Part shown: positions 20,900 through 32,729 of the stretch, piece after piece
Numbering within the stretch: position 1 is the first letter of the stretch
Layout: each line of letters starts with the position of its first letter
Origin: Symbiodinium natans
Taxonomy: Eukaryota > Sar > Dinophyceae > Suessiales > Symbiodiniaceae
NCBI GenBank assembly: GCA_905221605.1
Contig: CAJNDS010002249.1
Location: 1 to 64,000, forward strand
Direction of reading: 5' to 3'
Length of the DNA stretch: 64,000 nt
Made by a program: the position numbers and the translations under genes
The notes under the pieces: model-generated
Database searches by the model: none
Seen by the model: the letters and a program-made list of their open reading frames with translations, nothing else
Told to the model about the DNA's origin: nothing

Positions 20900-22540
20900 G
20901 CCCCGGCGCCAAACCCTAAACCCAATCCCGACCCTAAACCCTACAGCCGAAACCCTAAACCCTACAGCCTAAACCCTAAAGCCTCAGCCCTAAAGCCGAA
21001 CCCTAAACCCCAAGGTAAAGCCTAAACCGAAACCGGAACCCTAAACCCCGAAAGCCTAAACCCTCCCCCCCCCCCCCCCCCCCGCGTTTCAGGGGGGTAA
21101 GGAGGGAAAAAGGGAGGTTTTCACCTCCAGAAACCTATCCAACACGCCGCCAGGGTCGGCGGATTGGTAAATAAGTACCCTAAACCCTCAACCCTAAACC
21201 CTAAACCCTAAACCCCTATAATTGGTTAATAAGCACCATGAACCTCCCCTGGCAGCGAATGGTGGCAGCTGCTTGGAACCAAGCCGGTCGGAGCCACCAT
21301 CCGGATGGCCGAGGGGATCACCAAAAGTTCTTCAGGGGCTTTAGGGTTTTTTGGGGGGTCTTAGGGTTTTTAGGGGCTTTAGGGGTTTTAGGGTTTTTTT
21401 GGGGGGTTTGAGGGGTATTAGGGGTTTTAGAGCTCAGCTATTTTTTTTAGGGTTTATGGCGTTTTAGGGCGCTTTGGGGACATGCTAAACCCTAAACCCT
21501 ATACCCAAGTATGGTCGCCTAAGCCCTGAGCACTAAGGAGTAGGGTTCAAGAATTGAGTGCCTTTGGGGCAGGGCTAGGATGGATCATGAGCGCTACGCA
21601 CCTTCATCCGACATAGCCCACACAAGGCTTGTCACAAGGTTTTGTGGGAACACGCCCAAGAACCCTGAAAACCCTGCCCCAAAACCCGAAACCCTATAAG
21701 GTCCACGTACGGCGAACCCCCCCTTAAAACCCTCAACCCTAAACCCTAAACCCGAAACTCTGAACCCTAAACCCTAAACCCTAAACCCTAAACCCTAAAC
21801 CCTAAACCCTCGACTTGAGTCCTCTCAGAGGCCCCTGGTCCTGAAGACCGTCTCAGGGCCCTGGCAGCCTATGCCCCGTGCCCTGGCTACTCGCAGATGC
21901 GGAGTCTGTGCTTGAGAGTGTAGGCCCTTAGGGTTCAGGGTTTAGGGTTTAGGGTTTAGGGTTGTTTAGGGTTCAGGGTTCAGGGTTTAGGGTTTAGTGT
22001 TTAGAGTGTAGGGTTTAGGGTTTAGGGTTTAGGGTGATCTAGGACCCAGCGCAGGCCCTTAGGCCCTTGTTAGGCCTTCGGTTCCCTTGTAGGCCCCCTA
22101 ATCTTTCTACCTTACGAATTAGGCTACTTGCTCTGGGGTCTACGAGCAGGAGCTGCCAGCAGTCCCTCCGGGGGCTATTTCCGGTTAGGGTTTAGGGTTT
22201 AGGGTTTAGGGTTTAGGGTTTAGGGTTTAGAGTTTAGGTTTCAGGATTGGGCCTCAGGGTTCTGTGTGGCTTTATCGTTTAAAGGTTCAGGGTTTGGGGT
22301 CTAGGTTCGGTTACGACCGTTATGGGAATGCTAGTTTTGTGGGTAGATCTGAGCTGACTGGTTTCGGGGTTGAATGTTTGATTTATGATGGTGGGTGTCT
22401 TAACTCATGGTCCGTGCAGGGATTTGGGGTTAGGGTATCTTGAACTTCGCATGTTCGCATTGACAAATGGGTGACTTACAGCGTCCAGGCTGATATAGCA
22501 GGCGACTCAGTCGCAAGCCCCTTCAGCAAGAGACCTCCGT
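20900..22540. repeat. Degenerate CCCTAAA / TTTAGGG region
   Basis: CCCTAAA-like text 20915-21062, C-run 21064-21083, pure arrays 21735-21808 and (TTTAGGG) 21930-22035 and 22187-22230. Family B remnants bracket a CCCTAAA array at 21162-21248. 21325-21480 is TTTTAGGG/TTTTGGGG-like. The island 21810-21925 is unassigned. Confidence 0.8.
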
Positions 22541-22635
22541 TCCTAGATCAGTGTTGGGGATCCTTTTACTTTTTGGGTTATGGGCTTTCTTTTCTATGAA
22601 CAAAAAGGATCCTTTTTTCTTCCTAGGGGAACAGG
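22541..22635 (+). mobile_element. Short dispersed element, family N (copy 1)
   Basis: GATCAGTGTTGGGGATCC, then GAACAAAAAGGATCC, then TTCCTAGGGGAACAGGGATTAAG. About 95 bp, matched closely at 63021-63114 inside intron 2 of the resolved gene. GGATCCTTTT and AAAAAGGATCC form an inner hairpin. Confidence 0.78.
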
Positions 22636-22842
22636 GATTAAGGTTCGGAGTGATTCTTGCTGCAATCGGTGCTGCCTTGCGAAGGCACAAGCTGCCGGGA
22701 ACGGATTTCTTGAGAAGTCAGGGTGGGTGACTGGGTGGGGTCTCGCAAAATTCTGGGTGCCTTTTTTTAGGGGCTGCTATGATCTGAGTTTCACTTTGTT
22801 GGGTGTTTTTTTCGGGTGCATTTTAACTTTTTCCGTAATGAA

Positions 22843-22935
22843 TAGGTAAATAAATAAATATAAATGTAAATATAAATATACATATAAATAAATAAATATA
22901 AATATGAATAAATAAATATATAGATATATAGGGCC
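22843..22935. repeat. A/T-rich tetranucleotide tract
   Basis: Repeats of TAAA, AAATA and TATA. Confidence 0.9.
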
Positions 22936-22984
22936 TCCAGTCAGCTTAAGCACTCGTGCAAGTGCCCCGAGACGGAGCTTGGTA

Positions 22985-23158
22985 TTTTGCGGGGGTGGGG
23001 GGTGGGGGGTGGGGGGGGGGTGGTGGGGGGGGGGGGGGGGTGGGGGGGGGGGGGTTGGGGGTGGGGGGGTGGGTGGGGTGGGGGGGGGGGGGGGGGGGGG
23101 TGTGTGGGGGGGGCGGGGTGGGGGTGGGGGGGGGTGGGGTGTGGGGGTGGGGTGGGGT
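22985..23158. repeat. G-rich low-complexity tract (about 170 bp)
   Basis: Runs of up to 16 G broken by single T or C. Strong G-quadruplex potential on the plus strand. Open frames here are artefacts. Confidence 0.95.
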
Positions 23159-23332
23159 ATCGTGTTTCTCACTTCTGAACGCCCATGGCCCTGGCTCTCC
23201 TGTACATCAGCACACACGATCACAAGTTGCCCTCATGCGTCATGGGTGTAGGGTTTAGGGTTGAGGGTTAGGGTTGAGGGTGTTTAGGGGATGCTTCTTG
23301 GCTGACCGTGACTGACGTGCGAAGGTCCCCAG

Positions 23333-23688
23333 CACCAGCGCAAAGCTTGACACAAATTTGGAGATCTCCGGCACCACCCTCGGTTACACAACTGCCGTGT
23401 GCTCGTTGCTGTTTGCCGAGAGGCTCCTATGTACTGTATGCGAGAATCCCACCCCAAATGCAGGTTCATGGTGTTTGCGTTCAGTAAAGTTCGGCTCAGC
23501 GCACCCAAATCGTGCCTGAAGGCTCTCATGTAGTTCCTTTTTGGTGTAGCTATAGGGGATTCCAGCATACCACCCCAGAAAGGTACTACAGAGGAGCCTT
23601 TAGGTAAGTTCAGGGTTGTACATAGGAACTTAGGGTGTCTGGACTCGCAAGTATGTTCACGAAGACAAGGAAGGAGAGCGCAAATTTG
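23333..23688 (+). CDS. Candidate three-exon gene fragment with a family A element as an intron
   Basis: Exon 1 (23333-23422) after GTCCCCAG: TSAKLDTNLEISGTTLGYTT then AVCSLLFAE. A 41-bp GC-AG gap (a family A remnant) leads to exon 2 (23464-23511): FMVFAFSKVRLSAPK. The next intron (23512-23633) starts GTGCCTGAAGG and contains a full family A copy. Exon 3 (23634-23688) after ACTTAG: VSGLASMFTKTRKESANL, then the donor GTATTC. All joins keep phase. Among the best exon sets in the repeat-rich part; no family recognised. Confidence 0.48.
23515..23606 (+). mobile_element. Inverted-repeat element, family A (copy 5), likely spliced as an intron
   Basis: CCTGAAGGCTCTCATGTAG at the left and CTACAGAGGAGCCTTTAGGTA at the right. 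A GT lies directly before the left end and the right end holds CCTTTAG, so the element brings near-complete intron ends. Confidence 0.82.
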
Positions 23689-23697
23689 GTATTCCAC

Positions 23698-24605
<908 letters not shown>

Positions 24606-24824
24606 ACCTCAAGAATCATAATCATACAACGCTTTTTGTTTTGGTAGGGGTCCTTCCCGGTTCTTCAATTTGATTTGCATGTCCATTCTTGTTAATTATC
24701 TTTTCATCGCACTTCATGTTACTCATATCTTCAATCCCAATCATTCATTTAAACAGAGGAAACTCTCCAGATCCTGCTCGTATACCTACCGCTCCTACTC
24801 CTACTGCCACTGCCACTGCTGCTG

Positions 24825-25010
24825 TTGTCTTTCTACAACCACACGGATGCGATTGGGGCTTCCGAGGCCACGGTGCTGTTGCCAACATCGCCGGCCGTAT
24901 ATGGCAGGCTCAGTTGGTTTTCAGGGTGTTGGTTGATTGTTTCTTGTTTTTGGTTGTGGGTTCGCGTGCTTTTCTGTTTGTTTTCCTTGGAGTGTAGTCA
25001 CAGCCACTGA
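24825..25010 (+). CDS. Open frame beside the satellite, possible exon
   Basis: One frame reads FYNHTDAIGASEATVLLPTS then a hydrophobic run to a stop; the neighbouring frame reads CDWGFRGHGAVANIAGR and a hydrophobic run. Either could be coding. No family recognised. Confidence 0.25.
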   Translation: MSFYNHTDAIGASEATVLLPTSPAVYGRLSWFSGCWLIVSCFWLWVRVLFCLFSLECSHSH

Positions 25011-25111
25011 AGGAAGTTGCTTACTAAACTATGGTGGCCTTCAATAGGGCACCAAGCCCGGAAGAGCTGCCTTGTGACCGAGTGCCGAAGCTCGCCCCAA
25101 ACCTGCACAAA

Positions 25112-25217
25112 CTTGGGATGTTCCCCCTTTCTACTAACAGTCCTTAATAGTACCCCCGATAATTCTCCCTGGTATAATCCCTATTAAGGACTGTTAGCAT
25201 AAGTGGGAGCATCCCAA
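25112..25217 (+). mobile_element. Inverted-repeat element, family D (copy 3, complete)
   Basis: ACTTGGGATGTTCCCCCTTT and its inverse AAGTGGGAGCATCCCAA; CTAACAGTCCTTAATAG faces CTATTAAGGACTGTTAG. Confidence 0.85.
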
Positions 25218-26555
25218 CCCTAAACCCTAAACGCTTCAGAGTGAAGGTTTGTGATTAGTCAGGGGCTTGTTTTGTGGAGGGGGGCAACCTTTCCTACTAG
25301 AAGAGCTAAGAGGCCCAGTAGCACCCTTATTGTCGTTTTCTTAGGGCAAGGAATTATTGTGTTCTGATAAGTTTCTTAATTGACTTCATAGACTCAGTTA
25401 AAGGTGTGTTCTTCTTCATTTCCTACACACTTAACCCAAAACCTGCAAAGCCCCAAACCCAGCACCACAAACCCTAAACCCCAAACCCTAAACCCTAAAC
25501 ACGAACGAGGCACAAGTACCCTAGAAGGGCCACCCGGGGGCGGCCGTTTCTGTTTAACACCCGCTGGCCTTGGCGAGGCCTTGCGGGTCGCCGTTGCCCT
25601 TCGGCCAGTGACGGGGGGTGTTGGGGTTGGGGGGGGGGGGCGGGGGGGTTTGGGGTTTAGGGTTTAAGGTTTGGGGTTTGGGGGTTTGGGATTTGAGGTT
25701 CGGGGGGCCTGGGTTTGGGGGTGGTTTGGGGCCGAGGGGTGAGGGTTGCAGGGTGTTTTGGGGAGGGGCGGTGTGGGTCTTAATTAATGTTTACTTAGGG
25801 AGTTTAGGGTCGACGTTGGTTTGGGGTTTTGTTAGGGTCGAGGCTTGAGGGTTTGGGGTTTGTGGAAGAATTGTGAGTTTGCCTTAGTCGGTGTTTCAGT
25901 TCAACTTGCAAGTAACATGGAGGTTGCGCCCCCTAAACTCAGCCCATGATTCTTTAATGGGCGTACAGAATGTTAGGGGACGAGGGTTCTTTTGCCCAGC
26001 CTCCTGGGAGAGTCTTCTAGAGGCGAACGTTCCGATCAGCTCTTGTGACAAAAAAACACCTATGCATCCCTGAGCCCGAAACCCTAAACCCTGAACCAAA
26101 CCCTTAGCCTCAACCTTAAAACCCAAAGCCTCAACCTTAAACCCTAAACTCTAAACTCTACACGGCGGCCGATGGACCTGCTACACAGCTAAGCTACTTT
26201 AGGTTTAGGGTTTAGGGTTTAATTAGGGTTTAGGGTTAAAGGTTGAGGCTTTGGGTTTTAAGGTTGAGGTTAAAGGCCTCTGAAGAGCCCAGTCACCGGG
26301 CTTCTGGGAGTCTAGGAAACAGGACATCATGCTCTGGATTACAACTTGGGGACTAGTTTGTGTGATGAAGGGTGTGGGATTTGTAGGCATGCCTCTGTGG
26401 GTTTAGGGTTTTCGGGTTTAGGGTTTAGGGTTTGGGGTTTAGGTTCAGGGTTTAGGGCTGCCAACTCTCCAAGGGTGTCTTCCCCGAGAGTCCGTCAAGC
26501 GGAGTCGCCGTTTGTACCTCCTGCGGGCCAGGCCAAACGTCCCTGAAAGCCTAAA

Positions 26556-26660
26556 TGGGGGTTTCACAAAATTAGGGGTATCTTCTTAGGTCCTTATCAT
26601 AAGGGAATCCTACTATTTGGGGGTCCATTATAGGGGTCCCTTGTTCTCGTAAACTCCCAA
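26556..26660 (+). mobile_element. Short element, family G (copy 3)
   Basis: GGGGGTTTCACAAAATTAGGGG at the left, ATAAGGGAATCCTACTATTTGG inside, TCTCGTAAACTCCCAA at the right. Copies at 36547, 54741 and decayed ones elsewhere. Confidence 0.75.
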
Positions 26661-27724
26661 ATTTGCACTAAAGCCCATGGAGCGTGACTCTAATCCCACT
26701 CTAATCCCCAAACTTCAAACCCTAACCGCCCAAACCCTAAACCCTAAACCATAAACCCTAAACCCTAAACCCCTCCACACTGAACCCCTATCCGCAACCC
26801 GACACAATGCTTTGCCTGGACCCGAGCCAGACGCGCAAAGGATTCATGTACCTAGGGTTTAGAGGTATAGGGTTTAGGTTTTAGGTTTTAGGGTTTCCTA
26901 TCTGCGGTTTGTTAACTAAAGACCTCAAATTAATGAGTTACCATGCTAGGTTTGTGTTGAAGAATGTGCCTTCGAGAAAACTTAAGTCCTCACTGAACCC
27001 TACGAAGCCCTAGAACCCTATATGGTACCCCTATTTTGGTAACCTTCTTCATGACGAAACCCTAACCCAAAAACCCCACAGTGCCCTGGTTTCGGAATTT
27101 TCTGACGTCCATGACTCAGGAGCCCTATCTGGGAACCAGGGTGGGGGCCCTCCTTTCCCCTTTTGGTTGAGGTCCTGGCTATGCCCTAAACCCTAAACCC
27201 TAAACCCTAAACCCTAAACCCTAAACCCTTAAACCCTGCCTAATAGACTCAACATGCTACCCTTTTTTGTTCCTAGGGTTCTGCTGAGACCTAGCTCTAA
27301 GAGTGCGAGCGTTGCCTAAGAACATCTTCCAGCACTGAGCTTTTTCGCTTCCATTGTTCACAAACGTCGATTCAGCAGATTCAGTGGTCATTAGTTTCTT
27401 GACATTTCTAACCACAATTCACGTTAAGCTTGGCAAGCGTATGCTCTTTGTCTGACTGCAATTGCGTTTTCGAGGCCTTGGAAACACATCTTCCTTTTCT
27501 GACGTGACATGTGTTTTTGGATGTTGGGACCCTTTGAGACGCATTTCTTTGTTGACCCATCAAGCTGCTGCCTAGAGGGTGATTGAGGGTTTATCCTTAG
27601 AACTTAGCACTAAGTCGGGCTTTGCGGCCCGGCGAATTCAGACCAACAGCAGGCAAGTGCATCGCTATAAGTCTTGCCTATAGAGTACCCCTTATGCCAT
27701 ATACACATATCTATCATACGGCAG

Positions 27725-27845
27725 ACCCTAAACCCTTAAACCCTTAAACCCTTAAACCCTTAAACCCTTAAACCCTCAAACCCTCAAACCCTTAAACCCT
27801 TAAACCCTTAAACCCTTAACTACCCTAAACCCTAAACCCTAAACC
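27725..27845 (-). repeat. Octamer variant array (CCCTTAAA)
   Basis: About twelve CCCTTAAA units with two CCCTCAAA, then three normal CCCTAAA units. The extra T is fixed in the block. Confidence 0.96.
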
Positions 27846-29010
27846 CGCCTCCACGCGGCCAGGAAGGCCTCATCATTGCACAGCCGTGCCAGACAGGAGA
27901 GTGACTGCCGGGATGAGAGGTCGAATTCGGGGTTGAGGGCCTCCGGTTGAGGGTTTACTAGAATCTCTATAGCTAAAACAAAAACAGAACTGCCCTGGAG
28001 CCTTCAGCTAGGGCTTTAGGGCTTTAGGGCTTTAAGAGGGGTTATCTCCATTGCGTGAACACTCGGCTTCTTGAGGCTTAGGAGGTGTGTGCAGTCTACT
28101 GAGGGTTGGCCTTTTTTTTGAGTGGCAGGAATGTCGCCGTTCAGGTGTTTAAGTTCTAGGCGTCTGTAGACCTAGGACTGCTGTACCTGCGTAGCCTGTG
28201 ACGTTTGGAACAAACATAAACCCTGTCCTTGAAAGGTATAAATTGAGTGAAAAGCCCTTATCCGGAAAAGCGGTAGTGCGAGTGGGAGACCTAAAGAGGA
28301 GTTAGTTAGAAGAACCTTGTAAAAGGGGACAGGAGGAGCAAGAAACCCTGAACCTTAAACCATGAGTTGAGGTAAAAGCCCTAAACCCTAAACCCTACAA
28401 GGGGTAACGAAAGCGGGAGGCCCTGAAGCGTAAAAACCGTGCTGCTGGCTCATAAACATATATAGCCAGAAGCCCTAACTCCCTAAACGGCGTAGAGGGA
28501 CCATTCACCTTCAGTGTTCCCTTCTTGAGGGCTTGGGGGTTTAGGGTTTAGCACCCGCCTAAACCCTACCCTAAACCCTAAACCCTAAACCCTGGGTTCA
28601 GGCCCCCTGAACCCAAACTCTAAGCCCTGAAAACCCTAAAAGTCCTCCATCCGACATCCCCAAACCCCAAGCCCTAAACCCCAAAGCGCTTTAGCTTCAG
28701 AAACTGCCATTCCTAAATCCCCAAACCCTAAACCCCAGCCCCCCCCCCCCGCCTAATGCTAACCTCAAATGTATCAACCCCCCCTTCAAATAAGAAACCC
28801 CCAAGCCAGGAACTCAACTATAAACCCCCCCCCCTTCATTAAGGAACCCCGGTCCGGGGCCCGTTTTTTTTTTGTTTTTTCTATGGGCCCTTTTGGGTGG
28901 GTCAGGGCTTGGGGGCGGCTCGGGACAGCCTGACCCATCCCCCACCCCCCCCCCCTTCAATAATTAGGGGGGTCGGGGCGGAAACAGAAATCAATTGAGA
29001 CGGGGGCGGG

Positions 29011-29085
29011 GGGTTTAGGGTTTAGGGTTTAGGGTTTAGGGTTTAGGGTTTAGGGTTTAGGGTTTAGGGTTTAGGGTTTAGGGTA
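29011..29085 (+). repeat. Telomere-like array (TTTAGGG), eleven units
   Basis: Perfect array after a GGGGCGGGG stretch. Confidence 0.97.
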
Positions 29086-29313
29086 ACATTTAATTAAACC
29101 CCCAAACCCCAAAGCCCCTGAGCTTCAGGAGCTGGGAGTCCTGTGAGCCCTCGAACAAAGCTCCATGGCTGCGCCCAGTTTCGACCCTAAACCCTAAATC
29201 CCTAAACCCTAAACCCCAAACCCTAAACCCTAAGCCCTAAACCCTAAACCCTGAACCCTAAACCCTATAAGTGGTTTTCAAGATGGGCCTCCTTGCGACT
29301 ATCATTTATTTGT

Positions 29314-29705
29314 GTTTGTGTTTTTGTGTATGTTTGTTTGTGTGTTTGTTTGCTTGCTTGCTTGTTTTGTTTGTTTGTTTGTTTGTTTGTTTGTTTGTTT
29401 GTTTGTTTGTTTGTTTGTTTGTTTGTTTGTTTGTTTGTTTGTTTGTTTGTTTGTTTGTTTGTTTGTTTGTTTGTTTGTTTGTTTGTTTGTGTTGTTTGGT
29501 TGTTTGTTTGTTTGTTTGTTTTTGTTTGTTTGTTTGTTTGTTTGTTTGTTTGTTTGTTTGTTTGTTTGTTGTTTGTTTGTGTGTGTGTGTGTGTCTCTGT
29601 GTCTCTGTGTCTCTGAGTCTCTGTGTCTCTGTGTCTCTGTGTCTCTGTGTCTCTGTGTCTCTGTGTCTCTGTGTGTGTCTCTGTGCGTCTGTCTGTCTGT
29701 GTCCG
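29314..29705. repeat. (GTTT)n and (CTGTGT)n satellite
   Basis: About 260 bp of GTTT repeats with rare breaks, followed by about 110 bp of GTCTCT/CTGTGT repeats. Cys/Phe/Leu/Val and Lys/Thr/Asn/Gln open frames are artefacts. Confidence 0.97.
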
Positions 29706-29958
29706 TGTTTCCCTGGTCTGACCTTGCGTACTAAATATGCCAAAACCTTAGGTTTAGTGTCCTCCGCCCACCCTGCTACCATAGACCAGTCCGCTGAAGG
29801 ACCATCGTTACACTTGCAACAGCCCGGTTTTGTGGTTCACTCTTGGGTTCGCTTCGGATTGCATGTGTCGCTCAGGTTAGGGGATCACGCTTTAGCTTGT
29901 GAATGCAAGAAGCAGGCGGGTTGGCCAAGAAGCCATACTAGCCCTGCTACTTAGGGCC

Positions 29959-30070
29959 CAGAGACTCCAAAACCCCTTAACTATGTATGAATATACCTTA
30001 AATTATAGTCTGAACCCTAATATGACTTAAGGTATATATTCCTTAATTACGGGATTTTGGAGTCTCTGGG
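29959..30070. mobile_element. Palindromic element, family M (copy 1)
   Basis: CAGAGACTCCAAAACCCC and its inverse GATTTTGGAGTCTCTG at the ends; inner arms TTAAATTATAG and GACTTAAGGTATAT. A shorter relative is at 37189-37248. Confidence 0.8.
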
Positions 30071-30155
30071 GGTTTTGGGGACTTCACGCCACAAAGGTGG
30101 GTGGGGTGGGAGGGGCGACGTACAGCCTGGTACCGTCCAAAAACTGCAGATCCAT

Positions 30156-30240
30156 CCTCTAATTTGTATAAGTTATGTAAATGAAGCTGCCCCTATGTCA
30201 AAAACTGCTCTAATTCGTATGAGATATGTAAATGAAGCTC
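30156..30240 (+). repeat. Direct repeat, about 32-bp unit, two copies
   Basis: TCTAATTTGTATAAGTTATG at 30158 and TCTAATTCGTATGAGATATG at 30209, both followed by TAAATGAAGCT; about 51 bp apart. Confidence 0.85.
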
Positions 30241-30377
30241 TGAACCATATGTAGCTTAAGTCTGAACCCTCTTTCTCTCCGAATTGAAGGATCTTCGAGG
30301 ACCAGGCACACCTCGCTTCGAAAGCCAGCGCGTCACAACACGCGGAGGCCGAAGCAGCCGCAGCCATTGGTTTTCAG

Positions 30378-30455
30378 GATTTAGGGTTTAGGGTTTAGGG
30401 CTTAGGGCTTAGGGTTTAGGGTTTAGGGTTTAGGGTTTAGGGTTTAGGGTTTCTT
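30378..30455 (+). repeat. Telomere-like array (TTTAGGG)
   Basis: About ten units, two of them GCTTAGG. Confidence 0.95.
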
Positions 30456-31310
30456 AGGGTTGCAAATTTGAGAGCTGCCGAAGCAACTGCCCAGTTCTAT
30501 ATGTCCTGACATCAAGGCAGTGCATCGCATCTCCTCTGCCCTAAACCCTAAACCCTAATCCCTAAACCCCGTACCGCAGTTCTGGGTTTAGGATTTAGGG
30601 TTTAGGGTTAGGGAGTTCGGGTACTTAGACCTCAGGGCTTTTGGTGGGCTTTAGGTTGAGGGCTTACCTGGAGTAAACTCTATGCCGTCTATGCCAATAC
30701 CCTTCTTTAAAGCGCAACGCGTGCCCGAATGATTGGCAGTGCCCTTTCTGAAGGTATAAGGTTCCTCTCGCAAGGTTTCCAGATGTAGTCTTGGACTCCT
30801 CAGCGCCAAAAAGCCCCTAAACCGAGATACCGCGTCCTGTGAGAAAGAACAAAGGGTCTGCAGAGAACGGGGGGGGGGGGGGGGGGGGGGGGGAGGGGGG
30901 AGGGAAAACTGAGTTGCTTCCCTAAACCCTAGCCTAGGACCGGGAGTAGGCACTTTTTTCATTTTTTTGGGGTTGGGGTTCCCCTAAACCCGAAAACCCT
31001 AAACCCTAAACCCCTTAAATCCAAAAAGGGTACCCTTTTTATTCCTGGGTTACTCCCGGGTCTAGTAGTAGCCCTAAAACCCTAATCCTTTGCAGGACTG
31101 TGCCGGAGTTGAGGTTCTTCAAGTTAAGGGGTTTAGGGTTCAGGGTTCAGGGTTTAGGGTTTAGGGTTTAGGGTTTAGGGGTTCAGCTGATGCCCGATGT
31201 CTTCGCAGAGTAGAGCCGTTACGGAGCCTCACAAACCATGCTCAATAGGGTTTTTGGTCACTTAAGACTTAAACCTCTTTCATGGCACAACCAAGTGGAT
31301 CCATGCACCT

Positions 31311-31341
<31 letters not shown>

Positions 31342-31690
31342 AAACAAAGGTAGAGGCTGTGCCCGAAGTCAATCGAGAGCTAAATCGCGCGATTGCCATG
31401 GAGCAACCTACGCCCCAAACCCTAAACCCTAGGCCATCAGCCCTAAACCCTTAACCCAAAACCCTAAACCCTAAAGCCATCAAACCTGGGAGTCGGGACC
31501 CAGTATAAATGAGTTTAATGTCAACACTTCCTGTATTTTCGGTTGCTCCAGGCAAGGTCTTGGTGACTTTCTCCAAATGTCACACGCTGTCACTTTTGTC
31601 ACAGTTGGGTACCATGTTACATGTTTAAGGGTACTTAAACCCAATAAGGAATATAAGTAGAATTTTAGTATTATCCCAACCGTGAACTAG
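30456..31690. repeat. Mosaic region
   Basis: Short CCCTAAA and TTTAGGG blocks at 30538-30566, 30586-30610 and 31127-31180; G-run 30869-30900; C-run 31309-31339; family F copy at 30934-31067. 30651-30850 is unique and open on minus (PGPRLGFREATQ is out of a G-run); nothing recognised. Confidence 0.7.
30934..31067 (+). mobile_element. Family F copy with telomere-like units inside
   Basis: CCTAGGACCGGGAGTAGGC at the left and TTACTCCCGGGTCTAG at the right are inverse. CCCGAAAACCCTAAACCCTAAA lies in the centre (30988-31015), where other copies have TTATAANCCCTTAAA. Confidence 0.8.
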
Positions 31691-31894
31691 GTCACTGGTC
31701 GCGGCTTCTATGGACTGCTTGAACATCATGCTTTGGCCCTTGGTAGCCCAGTGGTACCCTTTAACCCTTTTCTTTGTGTTATGGGTTCCCTTATAAAATA
31801 GCCAACCCCCAAAAAGGGTGCCCTTATCATATTATGCTTACTGGGCTACCAAGTGTCGCTTCTGGAAAAACCCAAGGGATGTGTGAAACCTTAA
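31691..31894 (+). CDS. Candidate two-exon fragment split exactly by a family E element
   Basis: Exon a (31691-31742) after ACTAG: VTGRGFYGLLEHHALAL. Intron 31743-31853 is family E itself: GTAGCCCAG to TACCAAG. Exon b (31854-31894): joined codon V, then SLLEKPKGCVKP and TAA. Phase 1 is kept. The fragment is short and has no recognised family, so coding is plausible but not proven. Confidence 0.4.
31739..31853 (+). mobile_element. Inverted-repeat element, family E (copy 3), likely spliced as an intron
   Basis: CTTGGTAGCCCAGTGGTACCC and its inverse TACTGGGCTACCAAG at the ends; CAACCCCCAAAAAGGGTGCCC inside. Its own ends give GTAGCC and CCAAG. Confidence 0.85.
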
Positions 31895-32637
31895 GGGATT
31901 AAGGGAAGTTTAGGCTTAAAATGACCGTGGTGAGGAGGGGGGGGGGGGGGGCGAAGGGCTAAAGCCTAAACACCATAAGCCCTAAATCCTAAACCCTAAA
32001 CCCTATACCCTATAATTACTAAACCCCGGAAGCCCTAAACCCTAAACCCTAAACCCCGGAAGCCCCCCAACCCTAAATCCTTGCCAGGCCTCACCTGCGC
32101 GTGGAGGCAGTCGGCCACCGCTAGGAGTGTCAAAGTTTTGGTGCCCAAGGAGCGTAGGCGTAGGGCTGGGTTTAGGGTTTAGGGTTTAGGGTTTAGGGTT
32201 TAGGGCTTAGGCTTAGGGTCTAGGGTTTAGGGTTCGGGTTTCGGGTTTCGGGCCGGGTTTAGGGTTTAGGGTTTTAGGGTTTAGGGTATGGCATTCAGGG
32301 TTTAGGGGGCTTAGGGTTTAGGGGTAGGATTTTTTTTTAAGTTCTAGAGGGGCGCAGTGAGGAATTTTGACTTTGGATTCTAAGAGGCGAGTGGGGTGGG
32401 GATTGGAGTGCTGTGCCCCCCCTACTGACGCTTCACAGTCTGCCTTGACGGTGCTTTCGACCTAAACCCTAAACCCTAAACCCTAAACCCTAAACCCTAA
32501 ATCCTAAACCTTGTTAGCCAAAAGGCCTTGCGGGCAGCCCTGCTTGGACCGTCTCCCCATCCCGGCGTTCTCCGCGGGTGGTGCCGCCCCGCGCTGGGAT
32601 GCTCAGTTGTGGGGGGTTTGAGTTTAGGGTTTAGGGT

Positions 32638-32669
<32 letters not shown>

Positions 32670-32729
32670 GGTTTAGGGTTTAGGGTTTAGGGTTTGGGCC
32701 CATGGTGGCCCCATGCCCCTGAAGGTTTA

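Larger units (their letters stand above)
25220..29190. repeat. Mosaic region without a resolvable gene
   Basis: G-rich TTTGGGG text at 25610-25860; CCCTAAA 26050-26160 and 27182-27238; TTTAGGG 26200-26260 and 26398-26455; family G 26556-26660; the octamer block at 27725-27820; truncated family A 27953-28009; C-runs at 28740, 28823 and 28940; TTTAGGG 29011-29085. Unique pieces at 26277-26345, 27240-27640 and 27846-27935 show nothing I recognise. Confidence 0.78.

Noticed and set aside
22777-23258. Gly/Trp/Val-rich plus frames and Pro/His-rich minus frame
   Set aside because: They cross the G-rich tract and have no coding content outside it.
29271-29954. 227-codon frame rich in Cys, Leu, Phe, Val
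   Set aside because: It is the translation of the GTTT and CTGTGT satellite and so is not evidence of a protein.
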